55,498 bases of DNA. Source: Candidatus Saccharimonadota bacterium. Lineage in GTDB: Bacteria; Patescibacteriota; Saccharimonadia; Saccharimonadales; Saccharimonadaceae. The stretch covers positions 1 to 55,498 of the forward strand of contig JAFYLZ010000001.1 of assembly GCA_017556795.1 (NCBI GenBank), read 5' to 3'. The notes beneath the pieces are model-generated. The model was not told where the DNA came from. It searched no databases and saw only the letters and a program-made list of their open reading frames with translations. Below are positions 31,624-41,700 of this stretch, piece after piece. The stretch's first letter is position 1. Each line of letters begins with the position of its first letter. Both the position numbers and the translations under genes were made by a program.

Positions 31624-31682
31624 TTTTTTTTGCAAAAAAATGTCGCGCGGAGCGTCCCAAGGGGCAAACGGCTCCATTTTTT
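31616..31682 (+). repeat. 14 bp direct repeat of the tRNA-Thr 3' end
   Basis: CGGCTCCATTTTTT at 31616-31629 (tRNA end plus T-run) and again at 31669-31682, 53 bp apart. Possible remnant of an integration or slippage event, or a second T-run terminator. Confidence 0.5.
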
Positions 31683-31701
31683 GTGCTAAAATTAAATTAA
31701 T

Positions 31702-32163
31702 ATGCGCAAATTCGAAAAAATCAGTTTTGAACAATTTAAAAAAGACGTCGCGGACGACCGCGCGCTCTATGATAGCTTTTCCCTTCCTATCCGTAAAACC
31801 GAGAATGCCGCTGGCTACGATTTTGCTTTGCTTCAAGATCTCAAAATCGCCCCTGGCGAGACCGTTAAACTCCCTACTGGCATCAAGGGCCGCTATGGCG
31901 ACGGTGAAGTCCTCTTCATCATCGTGCGCAGTTCCACTGGATTCAAATACAATATCCGCCTGGTTAATCAGGTCGGCGTCATTGATTCAGACTACTATAA
32001 CAACCCAGACAACGAAGGTCACATCTTTATTAAAATCAAAAACGAAGGTGATAAAACCGTTAAATTTAAAGCCGGCGACGCCGTAGCTCAGGGCGTTATC
32101 GTCAGCTTCCTCACTACAGACGACGATCAACCCCTCAGCGCCCCCCGTACTTCGGACTATTAA
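31702..32163 (+). CDS. dut: dUTPase / dCTP deaminase-like protein
   Basis: 153 residues. The trimeric dUTPase motifs can be read in order: A-G-Y-D-F (motif 1), V-R-S-S-T-G (2), G-V-I-D-S-D-Y (3), D-A-V-A-Q-G (4), and a C-terminal P-R-T-S-D-Y in place of the usual glycine-rich motif 5. It likely hydrolyses dUTP to dUMP; a deaminase role cannot be excluded. TGCTAAAAT ends 9 nt before the ATG. Its stop abuts the stop of rel with no base between. Confidence 0.85.
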   Translation: MRKFEKISFEQFKKDVADDRALYDSFSLPIRKTENAAGYDFALLQDLKIAPGETVKLPTGIKGRYGDGEVLFIIVRSSTGFKYNIRLVNQVGVIDSDYYNNPDNEGHIFIKIKNEGDKTVKFKAGDAVAQGVIVSFLTTDDDQPLSAPRTSDY

Positions 32164-33624
32164 TTATTTTTTCTTCGGCGGAATAATGCTTTCGCCCTCT
32201 TGGTTTAGGCGACGCATCAACTTAGAACGCGCGTGCGGAGTAAAGATCTTGCTCAGCCACGAACTCTTTGGCGTCTGATTTTTAGACGTCAAAATCTCTA
32301 CAATATCAAAGTTTTCTAGTGGTTTATTGAGGTTTGAAATCTTGCCGTTAATCTTTACGCCCACCACGTGGTCACCAATCTCAGAATGCAGGCGGTAAGC
32401 AAAATCTAGCGGCAAAGACCCCTTCGGCAAGTCCACAATGTCACCCTTCGGAGTGTAGACGAAAATCTTATCAGCAAACAAGTTAAGTTTCAACTTATCA
32501 AGGTCCACCTTCTTTCCTTCGCGCAGTTTCGCTGCCGTCATCTGAAGCTCCGTAATCCAAAGCAAGTTCATTGGCAAATGCTCAATCTTGCCCTTCTTGT
32601 AATTCTCTGTCACTTTCTGCTCGTTGTAATAGAAGCTTGCCGCAAGACCGCGCTCTGCATATTCGTGCATTTCTTTGGTACGAATCTGGAATTCCACCAC
32701 GCGCTTATCCGACGTGATCACCGTCGTATGGATAGACTGATAACCATTGTGTTTTGGCATGGCGATATAGTCCTTGATACGGCCCGCCATTGGCGTATAA
32801 AGCGAGTGGATGAGGCCCAATACTAAATAACACGTCGTCACATCTTCCACAATGATGCGTAGCGCAATCAAATCATAAATCTCGTTGATGTTTTGATTGT
32901 GTTTAGCCATCTTTTTGTGAAGCGAATAAATCGACTTCACGCGCCCCGAGAGTTCAAAATCAATCTTCTCTTTTTTCAACGCTTCGGTAATCTCACCCTC
33001 AATCTTTTTCAAGCTTTTGCTGGCCGAACGGTTGTATTTATCAAGCAAATCTTTCAGATAGTCGTAGCGTTTCGGGTCCACGTATTTAAAGGCCAAGTCA
33101 GCCAACTCCACGCGGAGAAGACCCATGTTAAGTCGATCCGCTAACGGCGCAAACACTTCAAGGGTTTCCTTAGCGATTTTCTTTTGCTTATCCGGCGTCA
33201 AAGCGGACAATGTGCGCAGATTATGTAAACGGTCAGCTAGCTTAATAATCAACACGCGAATATCATCACCAAGCGCAATCATCAAACGCAAAAAGTTATT
33301 ACGCGTCTCAGGAAGATACGTATCAATATCGCGCATACCAGCACGCGCAGTCGAAAGTTTCGTCACGCCATCCACGAGAAACGCCACCGATTCGCCAAAC
33401 TCTTTGCGAATATCATCAAGCGTCACATCGGTATCTTCTACCGTATCGTGCAAAATACCGGCAATAATCGTGTCTTCATCCATCCCCCATTCCTCAAGAA
33501 TTTTTTTCACCGCCATCGGGTGCACAATATAAGGCTCGCCCGTTTTACGAAGTTGCCCTTCGTGGGCTTTTTTGGCTAATTCAACAGCAGCCAAGATTCG
33601 ATCTGAATCTTTTTTCTTGTCCAT
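32164..33624 (-). CDS. rel: RelA/SpoT-type (p)ppGpp synthetase/hydrolase
   Basis: 486 residues, shorter than the usual 700-740. HD hydrolase domain with H-D-T-V-E-D-T, synthetase domain with K-D-Y-I-A-M-P-K-H-N-G-Y-Q-S-I-H and E-F-Q-I-R-T, then a TGS domain (I-F-V-Y-T-P-K-G-D). The C-terminal helical and ACT regions that sense the ribosome are missing. Probably bifunctional. TATAAT (33631-33636) is 6 nt before the ATG: leaderless. Convergent with dut. Confidence 0.93.
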   Translation of the reverse strand: MDKKKDSDRILAAVELAKKAHEGQLRKTGEPYIVHPMAVKKILEEWGMDEDTIIAGILHDTVEDTDVTLDDIRKEFGESVAFLVDGVTKLSTARAGMRDIDTYLPETRNNFLRLMIALGDDIRVLIIKLADRLHNLRTLSALTPDKQKKIAKETLEVFAPLADRLNMGLLRVELADLAFKYVDPKRYDYLKDLLDKYNRSASKSLKKIEGEITEALKKEKIDFELSGRVKSIYSLHKKMAKHNQNINEIYDLIALRIIVEDVTTCYLVLGLIHSLYTPMAGRIKDYIAMPKHNGYQSIHTTVITSDKRVVEFQIRTKEMHEYAERGLAASFYYNEQKVTENYKKGKIEHLPMNLLWITELQMTAAKLREGKKVDLDKLKLNLFADKIFVYTPKGDIVDLPKGSLPLDFAYRLHSEIGDHVVGVKINGKISNLNKPLENFDIVEILTSKNQTPKSSWLSKIFTPHARSKLMRRLNQEGESIIPPKKK

Positions 33625-33639
33625 ACCTAAATTATATCA

Positions 33640-34479
33640 TCAAAGCTTAGAGATCAGCTCCCTAAGTTCTTTTTCGTTCTTGCACTTAAAGGTGAGGCTG
33701 CGACCAGAAATCTTCACGCCCACACCGTATTTGGCAGACAAAGCGTCCTCGTCCTTGCGATAATTATCTTTCTTGATCAAGCTAGCCGAAGATTTTTTCT
33801 TGTTATCAGCCATGTAGCGCTCTACTTTGCGCGCCGTCCAACCTTCTTCGATAATCTTTGGCAAAACCTTCTTCACCATCTCTGGCTCGGCCGTCACGAG
33901 CGGGCGCATCACGCCTTCAGACAACTTCTCTTTCACAATGGTTTGCTTCACATCATCTGGGAAATTAAGCAATCTCATTGTATTAAACACGGACGATTCG
34001 CTCTTGCCTACACGTGCCGCAATCTCCTTTGCGGTAAGGTTAAACTGGGCCTTCAACTTGGCATAAGCCGTGGCAAGTTCAATCGCGTTTAAATCTTCAC
34101 GCTGAGCGTTCTCGATAATCGCTAGCTCCAAACGTTTTTGCAAATCAATCGAGCGCACAATCGCCGGGATTTTGTCGAGTCCAGCCAATTTCGAAGCGCG
34201 CCAACGACGTTCACCAGCTACGATCTTATACTTATCTTCTTCTTTTGTTACAACAATCGGCTGCAAAACGCCGTGCTCTTTAATCGAAGCGGCCAAAGCC
34301 TCAATGGCTTCCTTGTTGAACTCTTTGCGCGGTTGTTCTTCGTCGCGGACAACCTTGTCGATTGGGAGCTCTTTTAATTCGCTCTCTTTTTTGTCCTCTG
34401 CCGCAGTAATGTCGAACTCGTCATCAAAAAGTTCCGTTGGGATTAAACTGTCAAACCCACGCCCTAAACCACTTTTCAT
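33640..34479 (-). CDS. parB: Chromosome partitioning protein ParB
   Basis: 279 residues. The N-terminal CTPase motif G-E-R-R-W-R-A is intact, a helix-turn-helix follows (T-A-K-E-I-A-A-R-V-G-K-S-E-S-S-V), and a C-terminal dimer domain. It binds parS and loads SMC in other bacteria. Overlaps parA by 4 nt. I saw no TGTTTCACGTGAAACA-type parS site in the window. Confidence 0.95.
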   Translation of the reverse strand: MKSGLGRGFDSLIPTELFDDEFDITAAEDKKESELKELPIDKVVRDEEQPRKEFNKEAIEALAASIKEHGVLQPIVVTKEEDKYKIVAGERRWRASKLAGLDKIPAIVRSIDLQKRLELAIIENAQREDLNAIELATAYAKLKAQFNLTAKEIAARVGKSESSVFNTMRLLNFPDDVKQTIVKEKLSEGVMRPLVTAEPEMVKKVLPKIIEEGWTARKVERYMADNKKKSSASLIKKDNYRKDEDALSAKYGVGVKISGRSLTFKCKNEKELRELISKL

Positions 34480-35249
34480 TTAATTCTGGCCTCCACTTCC
34501 TTAGTAAACTCGCGATATGCCCTAGCCCCTTTTGAAAACTTATCATAATCCCCCACTGGCACACCGTGACTTGGTGCCTCTGCCACACGCACATTGCGTG
34601 GAATAGTCGTCTTAAACGTCAAATCCTTGAAATACTTCTTAATCTCTTCGTAGACCTGGGTCGAAAGCGAAGTGCGCTTGTCATACATGGTTGCGAGCAC
34701 ACCGAGTAATTGCAGTTTTGGATTAGCCTGCTTCATCACGAGTTTCATGCTCTCGAGCAGCTGTGCCACGCCTTCTAGGGCGTAGAATTCGGTCTGCACT
34801 GGCAAAAGTAAGTAATCCGAAGCAATCATGCCGTTCACAGTTAGAAGCGACAAAGATGGTGGCAAATCAATTACGACGTAGTCATAATTATCTGCTACCT
34901 TGCGCACGGCGTCGCGTAGTCTCACGAATTTGCGTTGCATACCGGTAATCTCTACCTCAGCATTAGCCAGCTCTGGAGTGGTTGGAGCAAGATCAAAATT
35001 TTTATACTTGGTTGGACGTACCGCTTCAGCCATCTCGGCCGTGCCGAGCACCACCTCGGTCATCGTCACGCCAAGCGCTTCAGTGTCTGCTTTATCAACG
35101 CCAAGACCAGAGGTAGCATTGCCCTGTGGATCAAAATCAATTAAAAGAGTCTTAAATTTATCCTTAGCAAGATAATAGCAAAGGTTTACGGCAGTCGTAG
35201 TCTTGCCGACGCCTCCTTTTTGGTTAGTAACACAAATCACCTTCGCCAT
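34476..35249 (-). CDS. parA: Chromosome partitioning ATPase ParA (Soj)
   Basis: 257 residues. Deviant Walker A K-G-G-V-G-K-T-T, switch motif D-F-D-P-Q-G-N-A-T and Walker B D-L-P-P-S-L are present. ParA forms a nucleoid gradient that moves ParB-parS complexes. TATAAT (35260-35265) is 10 nt before the ATG, so the 5' leader is only about 3 nt. Confidence 0.96.
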   Translation of the reverse strand: MAKVICVTNQKGGVGKTTTAVNLCYYLAKDKFKTLLIDFDPQGNATSGLGVDKADTEALGVTMTEVVLGTAEMAEAVRPTKYKNFDLAPTTPELANAEVEITGMQRKFVRLRDAVRKVADNYDYVVIDLPPSLSLLTVNGMIASDYLLLPVQTEFYALEGVAQLLESMKLVMKQANPKLQLLGVLATMYDKRTSLSTQVYEEIKKYFKDLTFKTTIPRNVRVAEAPSHGVPVGDYDKFSKGARAYREFTKEVEARIK

Positions 35250-35273
35250 ATATATCAGTATTATAACATAAAA

Positions 35274-35297
35274 AATAAGCCCCGTGAAAGGGCTTAT
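35274..35297 (-). terminator. Terminator of rplU
   Basis: AAGCCC/GGGCTT stem and ATTTTTT on the minus strand, placed between rplU and parA just upstream of the parA -10. Confidence 0.8.
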
Positions 35298-35299
35298 TT

Positions 35300-35608
35300 T
35301 TAAGCGATTTTCGTGATTTGAATCTCACTGTATTTCTGGCGGTGACCAGTTTCAGTGTGAACACGTTTCTTTGAGTGATAACGGATGACACGAACTTTGT
35401 CGCCGGCAACCTTTGGTTCCACCACTTTTGCTGAAACCTTCACGCCCTTAACGGTTGGAGTGCCGACAGTAGTCGTATCGCCATCGATAAGAAGCAAAGC
35501 GTCAGTTTCGAGCTCTTTAGTGCCTTCCGGGAGGAGGTCCACCCGTAGGGTCTCTTTCTCTTCGACGAGATATTGCTTCCCGCCAACGAGGATAACTGCT
35601 TTCTTCAT
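35300..35608 (-). CDS. rplU: 50S ribosomal protein bL21
   Basis: 102 residues with the bL21 opening K-A-V-I-L-V-G-G-K-Q-Y-L-V and the basic segment H-S-K-K-R-V-H-T-E-T-G-H-R-Q. AAGGA precedes the ATG. In most bacteria it is followed by rpmA (bL27), but here a terminator and parA follow. Confidence 0.95.
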   Translation of the reverse strand: MKKAVILVGGKQYLVEEKETLRVDLLPEGTKELETDALLLIDGDTTTVGTPTVKGVKVSAKVVEPKVAGDKVRVIRYHSKKRVHTETGHRQKYSEIQITKIA

Positions 35609-35665
35609 ATTAATCCTTAATTAGTTCCCTGTATTTTATCATACTTTCTGGGATTTGCCAAGGGG

Positions 35666-37867
35666 TTAGTTATTAGCTAGACAACGTATCGCGTTACCGT
35701 AATACTTATATTGACCAGCTATGACAAAATTTGAAGACCATTCTAGCAAAATCCAGTTAGCCTGAGCGTCATTTGCAGCAGTAGACGTCCAATATGCACC
35801 ATAACCACCATTATCACGGTTATACACATCCACAAAGGTACGATACCCACCATAGGCAAAGTTGTTTGGGAAGTTTCTCAGCAAAACGTTAGGAGAAACG
35901 CTTCCGCCCGACTCATTGTAGACTGCCATAGCTAAATCAAACGCTTCATCACCGGCATTGTTACCACCAGTTGGCAAATGCCAACCTGCTGGACAAATAT
36001 CGCCAGTTACACTACCACTTGTAGTTTCATATTTACCATAACCAGCCGTAGCTGTATACCAGTTATAATAGTTGCCGTAGCCGTAACGAGCAAATCTTAC
36101 ACCCCAATAGTTATAGTCACTTCCAGGACTTGGGTCGCTAGGATCACCATCGGCACCTATACGAGAAACGTTTCTCGTATCGTACGCAATCTTGTTGTCA
36201 CACGTTGCATTATTGTCGCTACACCAAGTTTCGAACTTGACCGACGGACCTGGATGTTGCTCATTAACTGCTGTAGTAAACTCTGCGGCTGGGTTGTTAG
36301 TATTCTCTGCACTCATCGGCACCAACAAATCAGAGAGGACCAACCTCAAGTTTTCAGTCATCCAACAGTTGCCATCGGCAAGCTTTGTCACGGTGTATAC
36401 CTGATTATCACGGACGTCTGTCAAAGCAACAAAATCACCCCTTTGCAAATCAGCACAGCCGCTGTAGTTTTGAATATTGCCAACAGAAGCAATCCAGTCA
36501 GCATAGAGCTTCAGTACGCCACTCTCCGGCATGATAATTGTCTGGTTTGGACCATACGAAGTGCCAGAGCCATCGCGCTTGGTGTTCCAGCCTTTAAAAC
36601 CGTAGCCGGAGCGATCAAAGTTTGTTTCTTCAAGGTTCACCTGCTGATTAGCATTGGCTGCCTGATTATCCATAGTACCATTACCGCCATTGGCATAATA
36701 GCAGATATAGCCTTGCGGACAAATTTCTTCGTAGTGAGCAACGTATTCACGGTCGCCAGTCTCACCAAGCGGGACAGTCACTTCCGTGTTTGCCTCGCCT
36801 TCTAGACCAGTACCGCTCCAACCGCCGAACTCATAGTTATCAAGCGTTGGATTGTTGAGCGTAAACGTATCTTCGATCGTGTAAGTACCCGGGTTTCCAG
36901 TAGCCGTACCGTCACCCAAGTCATAAGTGATCGTATAAATAATTGGCGTAAACTGTGCGATGATTTCCATGTCATCCACAATTGGCTCTGTCTTTGACAC
37001 GTCATCGCCATCAGGAGTCTCCCAGCCATCAAAGTCATAGCCAGTAACTTCTGGATCAGCAATTGGCAAAGTATCACCATATGGCACAACTACCGTGCCA
37101 GTCTCACTTCTTACCGTGTATTTCACCTCAAGCAAAGATTTGAGCATAAAATCATTGTCAAACTTAAAGACAAATTGCGTTGCTAAAGCGTTCGCGACCG
37201 AAGAGATTGCCACTGAACCAATCAATACCATGCCAGCAACCTTCACCGGAGCTTTCACCTTGCTCTTAGCCAAAACGATCACGACGATCCCAACGCCAAT
37301 CACGATTGCAACAATCGGTACAATATTTTTAACACCGTCCTTAGTGCTATTCGCACCAGTATTTGGCACCGTTACATCCTCTTCATAATCAACCGTAAAG
37401 TTTAAATCAAACTTTTGATGGCGCTCAGAGATGTCCGTGATTAGTGTTTTATAAGTAGCAACAACTTCAAGCGCCAAGCTTTCGCCGCCCTTAATGGTTT
37501 CATCGCTATGAGTATCATAACTATATGCGATAAAAGCGTTGCTGTTATCGTCAGAGATATTATTGATCGTATAATCTTTTTCGCTCGTATTTTTAATCGT
37601 GACTAAATATTTTATGTTCTCGTCTTTTTTATGGAAAGTAGCGCTAGTTGTAACTTTCGTTTCGTCAAAGTCCGAAATTTCACTAATTACTCCGTCAGAC
37701 GATGCCGTAATCTTAGCGTCTACTATTTCAAATGGGCTTTCTGCCGCCTTGGCAGAGTTTAGCGCGACCAGCGAAACCGCCACCAGCACAAGACCAGCGC
37801 ACATCGCCAACCACTTGGCGACCTGCCCTTTCTGATTAGATATTGTTAACACACCTCTTTGTTTCAT
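35666..37867 (-). CDS. Surface protein with internal VPNTG, InlB-type repeats and FISUMP-like domain
   Basis: 733 residues. Signal segment (about 18-41), a beta domain to about 165, then V-P-N-T-G (about 167) followed by a hydrophobic helix and K-S-K, which has the shape of a sortase sorting signal but sits mid-protein. A second hydrophobic helix ends in A-N-A-L-A, like a signal peptide. Then come two or three Listeria-Bacteroides-type repeats (Y-D-F-D-G-W, Y-E-F-G-G-W, Y-G-F-K-G-W) and a C-terminal domain with D-G-N-C-W-M-T-E-N-L, as in Fibrobacter major paralogous proteins. It reads like two surface proteins fused. Starts 2 nt after the LPKTG gene. Confidence 0.75.
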   Translation of the reverse strand: MKQRGVLTISNQKGQVAKWLAMCAGLVLVAVSLVALNSAKAAESPFEIVDAKITASSDGVISEISDFDETKVTTSATFHKKDENIKYLVTIKNTSEKDYTINNISDDNSNAFIAYSYDTHSDETIKGGESLALEVVATYKTLITDISERHQKFDLNFTVDYEEDVTVPNTGANSTKDGVKNIVPIVAIVIGVGIVVIVLAKSKVKAPVKVAGMVLIGSVAISSVANALATQFVFKFDNDFMLKSLLEVKYTVRSETGTVVVPYGDTLPIADPEVTGYDFDGWETPDGDDVSKTEPIVDDMEIIAQFTPIIYTITYDLGDGTATGNPGTYTIEDTFTLNNPTLDNYEFGGWSGTGLEGEANTEVTVPLGETGDREYVAHYEEICPQGYICYYANGGNGTMDNQAANANQQVNLEETNFDRSGYGFKGWNTKRDGSGTSYGPNQTIIMPESGVLKLYADWIASVGNIQNYSGCADLQRGDFVALTDVRDNQVYTVTKLADGNCWMTENLRLVLSDLLVPMSAENTNNPAAEFTTAVNEQHPGPSVKFETWCSDNNATCDNKIAYDTRNVSRIGADGDPSDPSPGSDYNYWGVRFARYGYGNYYNWYTATAGYGKYETTSGSVTGDICPAGWHLPTGGNNAGDEAFDLAMAVYNESGGSVSPNVLLRNFPNNFAYGGYRTFVDVYNRDNGGYGAYWTSTAANDAQANWILLEWSSNFVIAGQYKYYGNAIRCLANN

Positions 37868-37869
37868 TT

Positions 37870-38754
37870 TTATTGTTTCCCATCACTGGCACCGTCGTGC
37901 TTTTCGTTATTCATTTGCGTCGGTTCGTCAACCGTTGGATTAATCGATTCGTTCATCACGCTATCCGTGGCCTTCTTGAGGGCACGTTTAGTACGATAGA
38001 GGTAGAAGCAGCCGCCGCAAATGCCAAGCACTACAGCCGTTGCCATTACGATTTCGGCTGGACCGGTCTTTGGCAATTCAGATGGAGTAGGTTCTTCTGG
38101 AGGTGTTTCAGTTGGTGTACCTTCTTTGTAGGCTTTAATGCGGTAAATCACATAGCCCGAGAATTCTGCACAGCCAAACACTGTACCGTTGGCTTCTTCG
38201 ACACCAATCATTGCACCGGTTTCAGTAAAAATTGTGTTCGGAAGCTTTGTGCCATCTAGCGCCCAGTCGTTATGAATCGTTGCTGAATCTGCCACATATT
38301 GGATTTTAAGATCCTCATCAGCGGTAATATAGACTTCGTCCCAAACTTCTGCTGGATCAGCCGTCGTAGAAGAGATGATTGCGCTAATCATTTTTTGTTC
38401 GCCCGCAGCGATTTCCTTCGGGAAGGTCGTCATAACTTTAGTGTTCAACGAAATACCTTCGCCAGTTTCGTTAGTCGAAGATGCGGCATCATTGTGATAA
38501 CCAATGTAAATCATATAGATTTTGCCATCTTCGAGTTTAACTTCGTTGGCATAGGTGCCGTTATCTTCGGCAATGCGCACAAAATCACGTTCATCGCCAA
38601 GATACGGGTTATCCGTGATCGAGTTAAATGTTGCATGCGGAGCTGGGACCTCCATTGTATATGTTTCGCGCTCTGGCCCCCAAGCCATTGCGACTGGCGA
38701 CCATAAGGCCGCGAATCCCACCGCCAGCACTGCTGCTATTTTTAATTTTTTCAT
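37870..38754 (-). CDS. LPKTG-motif surface protein
   Basis: 294 residues. Signal peptide ending near V-A-M-A, an extracellular beta-rich domain of about 190 residues, a short P/T/E-rich linker, L-P-K-T-G (about 226), a hydrophobic helix, then R-T-K-R and an unusually long 40-residue tail. L-P-x-T-G proteins are attached to peptidoglycan by sortase; no sortase gene lies in this window. Operon with the next gene. Confidence 0.8.
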   Translation of the reverse strand: MKKLKIAAVLAVGFAALWSPVAMAWGPERETYTMEVPAPHATFNSITDNPYLGDERDFVRIAEDNGTYANEVKLEDGKIYMIYIGYHNDAASSTNETGEGISLNTKVMTTFPKEIAAGEQKMISAIISSTTADPAEVWDEVYITADEDLKIQYVADSATIHNDWALDGTKLPNTIFTETGAMIGVEEANGTVFGCAEFSGYVIYRIKAYKEGTPTETPPEEPTPSELPKTGPAEIVMATAVVLGICGGCFYLYRTKRALKKATDSVMNESINPTVDEPTQMNNEKHDGASDGKQ

Positions 38755-38791
38755 TGACCTCCTTTTTTATTAATCTCTCAATTTTTAAGTT

Positions 38792-41700
38792 TTACGCTGC
38801 GACCTCTTCGTCGTCTAGACCCATTAGTCTTCGATAACTCTCTATTGCTTCATCTCTCGTCTGACCGCTTACGGTTCCGCCCCCTGTGCTAGTCACCTCG
38901 TGGATGTCGACACCCGTCGCTTCGCCGTTACCGATGATTGGTCTTTCGGTGACTGGGCCAATCGGCGTACCCGGCTCAGGTGTTGGCAATTCGCCATCGC
39001 CCGGTCGTGGTTTCATCGGCAAAGGATCAGTCTTTGGCGGTAAGGTTACCGGTGGCGTCGGCTCTGGCTCAGGTGTTGGTGTCGGTGTCGGTGTTGGTGT
39101 CGGTGTCGGTGTTGGTGTCGGTGTCGGCGGCGTATCTTCTACCGGTGGTGGCAACTCTGGCTCTTTTGGAGGAGTCGTCGTCACTGGCGGCGTCTCTTCT
39201 ACCGGTGGTGGCAGTTCTGGCTCCTTCGGTGGAGTCGTCACTGGCGGCTTCTTGATGCCCTTCTGTTCGCAAGCTAGGATATCGTAAACCGGTTTCTTGC
39301 CATCACCGAACATGCCCTTGTTACCAATATAGACTTTCTCACCATTTACGATCTTGTAGTAAGTTACAGCCGTACGAGTTCTCGATGCATCGATGAAGTC
39401 GAGCGCATTGTTGTTGTTGAGGTAGGTTGCATTACGTGCACCAAGGTCAATCACCTCAAATTGTGCACCCTCCAAATCTTCTCTCATTCTACTGAGCGTA
39501 CCGTTGACCAACTTGTCATACAAATCGGCATTGCCAGGTTTCTTCAACTCTTCAATGAGTAAGTTAAGTTCATCCATCGTATCAACCTTACCGTCCATAA
39601 TACCAAGGCGCCTCAAGACGTCAGTGGTAAAGCCGAGGTCATTCATCGTGCTTGGTTCAAGCAAACCATAGGCCGAAGCGTTCTCTGCCAAGACATATGG
39701 GTTAGTCGCCGTACGCACGAACATCTGATTGATATAAGCAGCGCTTTCGGTCGAGTCGATGATACCATCACCATTCACATCAAGCGTCATTGGCGTACCA
39801 ACGTAAGAGGCCTTTTCCTTAAACATGTAGTTCAAGCTGGCATCAAAGTTGTCTTTGTAACCGCCCCTGTATTCCCAGTCAGGAATTTCGGCACCATTTT
39901 CGAGTTTAGCAACATTAGCCGTTACACCAGCAGCCGGAGCTTTCTCTTGCAACATATACGGCACGCGGCTCACTGTCGAGTTCGCAACTGGACGACCGTT
40001 AAAGGCTTCAGACAAATTGCTTACCGTGTGACCTTCACCATCCAAAGCAGTCTGGTTGATTACTGTACCCTTTGTAGCATCCTGTACTGAAATGATTGAA
40101 CCAGTTTCTTCAACTCTCGCGTTAAGCATGTCTTCTGCGGATAATGTCTTCTTGCCGATGTTGGTGGTGTAAGAAATGAACTGGCCATTTTCAACGCTAG
40201 CCACACGTACCGTACCGATGAATTTAGCCGTACCACCAGTCTGGACATCGAGCACGCTAGCTGGGACCAATGCGCGGCCATTATCAATCGTGTATTCAAG
40301 CGGCGCGCCAGGGCCATCGCCATCAAGGTCGATGTAGAGCTTAGCACCAGCAGGAACCTTACCATCGATTGGCACTTCATAAAGCTCAGCACCATCATTC
40401 GGGAATACTTTGATTTCCCTTTCGATACTACAGAGCTGTTGGCTCTTATTCCAGTCAACATCATTGATGTTCATACCTTTCATGGCATTCGGTTGACTAT
40501 CAATGTAGGCAGCGACCTTCATTGGAGAGAGCTTTTCGCCAACCGAAGGATCACGAATAAGTTCTATGCCGTATTTCTCCCTAAGCGTGCTGTTAGCCAA
40601 ACCAAGCTCGGACTCATTATTCAAATTAATTCCCTTAAGTCCGTTTCCGGTTTTGCCACCAAACAAAGTCTCATCAATGGTTCCATTTCCATCATGATCG
40701 ATTTCTATATATTGTCCACCGTCCGGATCATCTTTAATGTAGACTTGGCCTTTTTCACTTAACTTCAGTTGTTCAGTGGCGCCAGGGTTCTGTTCAGGAT
40801 TCTGGCTGAATGGACCCTTGTTTGGATTGTTGTTCATGTTTTGCTGAATCTGCTCTTGCGCTTCTTGACTAGCCTTTTGCCCACTGACCACACCAGCCAT
40901 TGCGGCTTCACTATTCACATCAACAACATGAAGATTCTTCCAGTTAAATTCTTTTCTACCCGCTGCAAGATCATTAATTTCTTGCCTAATCTTGCCGCCG
41001 TGTCTAATTTCGTCCCAAGCAACCGTAGCAATCGCTGCAGCTACAGCTGCAATCGCAGCAGACTTTCCTGCAGCTTTCCACCTATCTTTGAGCTCAGATT
41101 TTACAATTGCACTATACTCTTGCTCGAGTTTCTGATGTTGTCGTTTTTTCGCTCTACCGAACTCGGTTTCCACATCGATACCAGCAGCCCTTAAGCGTTC
41201 CGCAGCTTCATTCATAGCATCGAACAGCTCAGCTTTGCCGCGCTCAATCTTATCTTTACCTTCATACCTAAAGAGGTTAACTTTGCCTTTGCCGTTCTTG
41301 CTTCGTTTTTCATCCTGGAAATCCAACCTTGCAAGAATTTCACCGATTGTTTCAATTGCGTCTTCGTTACTAAGCTCACCACTATTGAGTTTACCAGTAA
41401 TTTCTTTGACGTCGAGCATCAAGCTGTTCATGCCAACTTTGTCAGCCTTTCTCTTGCCTTCTTTGCCTTCCGTTTCAATTCCAAGTGCTGCATCAATATT
41501 CGATTTACGTTGTTGCGTCTTCGTCTTCTGGTAGCCACGCGCGCCACCAACCGCACTAGCCAAAGCCACCTTCGTGACAGCCATTACGATCTGTGAGTTA
41601 GTGAGACGTGTGATTACAGTATTCTTCAATACGCCCTCCAAGAGGCTAGCGCCAAGAGCTACAGAAGCACCGACTATTATATTGCTGTGAATCGTCAACG

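Noticed and set aside
33640-35249. Origin expected next to parAB
   Set aside because: No parS-like TGTTTCACGTGAAACA, DnaA boxes or long non-coding region there.
39068-39245. Possible CRISPR-like repeat array
   Set aside because: Hexanucleotide and 60-72 bp repeats lie in frame within a coding sequence and encode Thr-Pro and Pro-rich units; no spacers and no cas genes.
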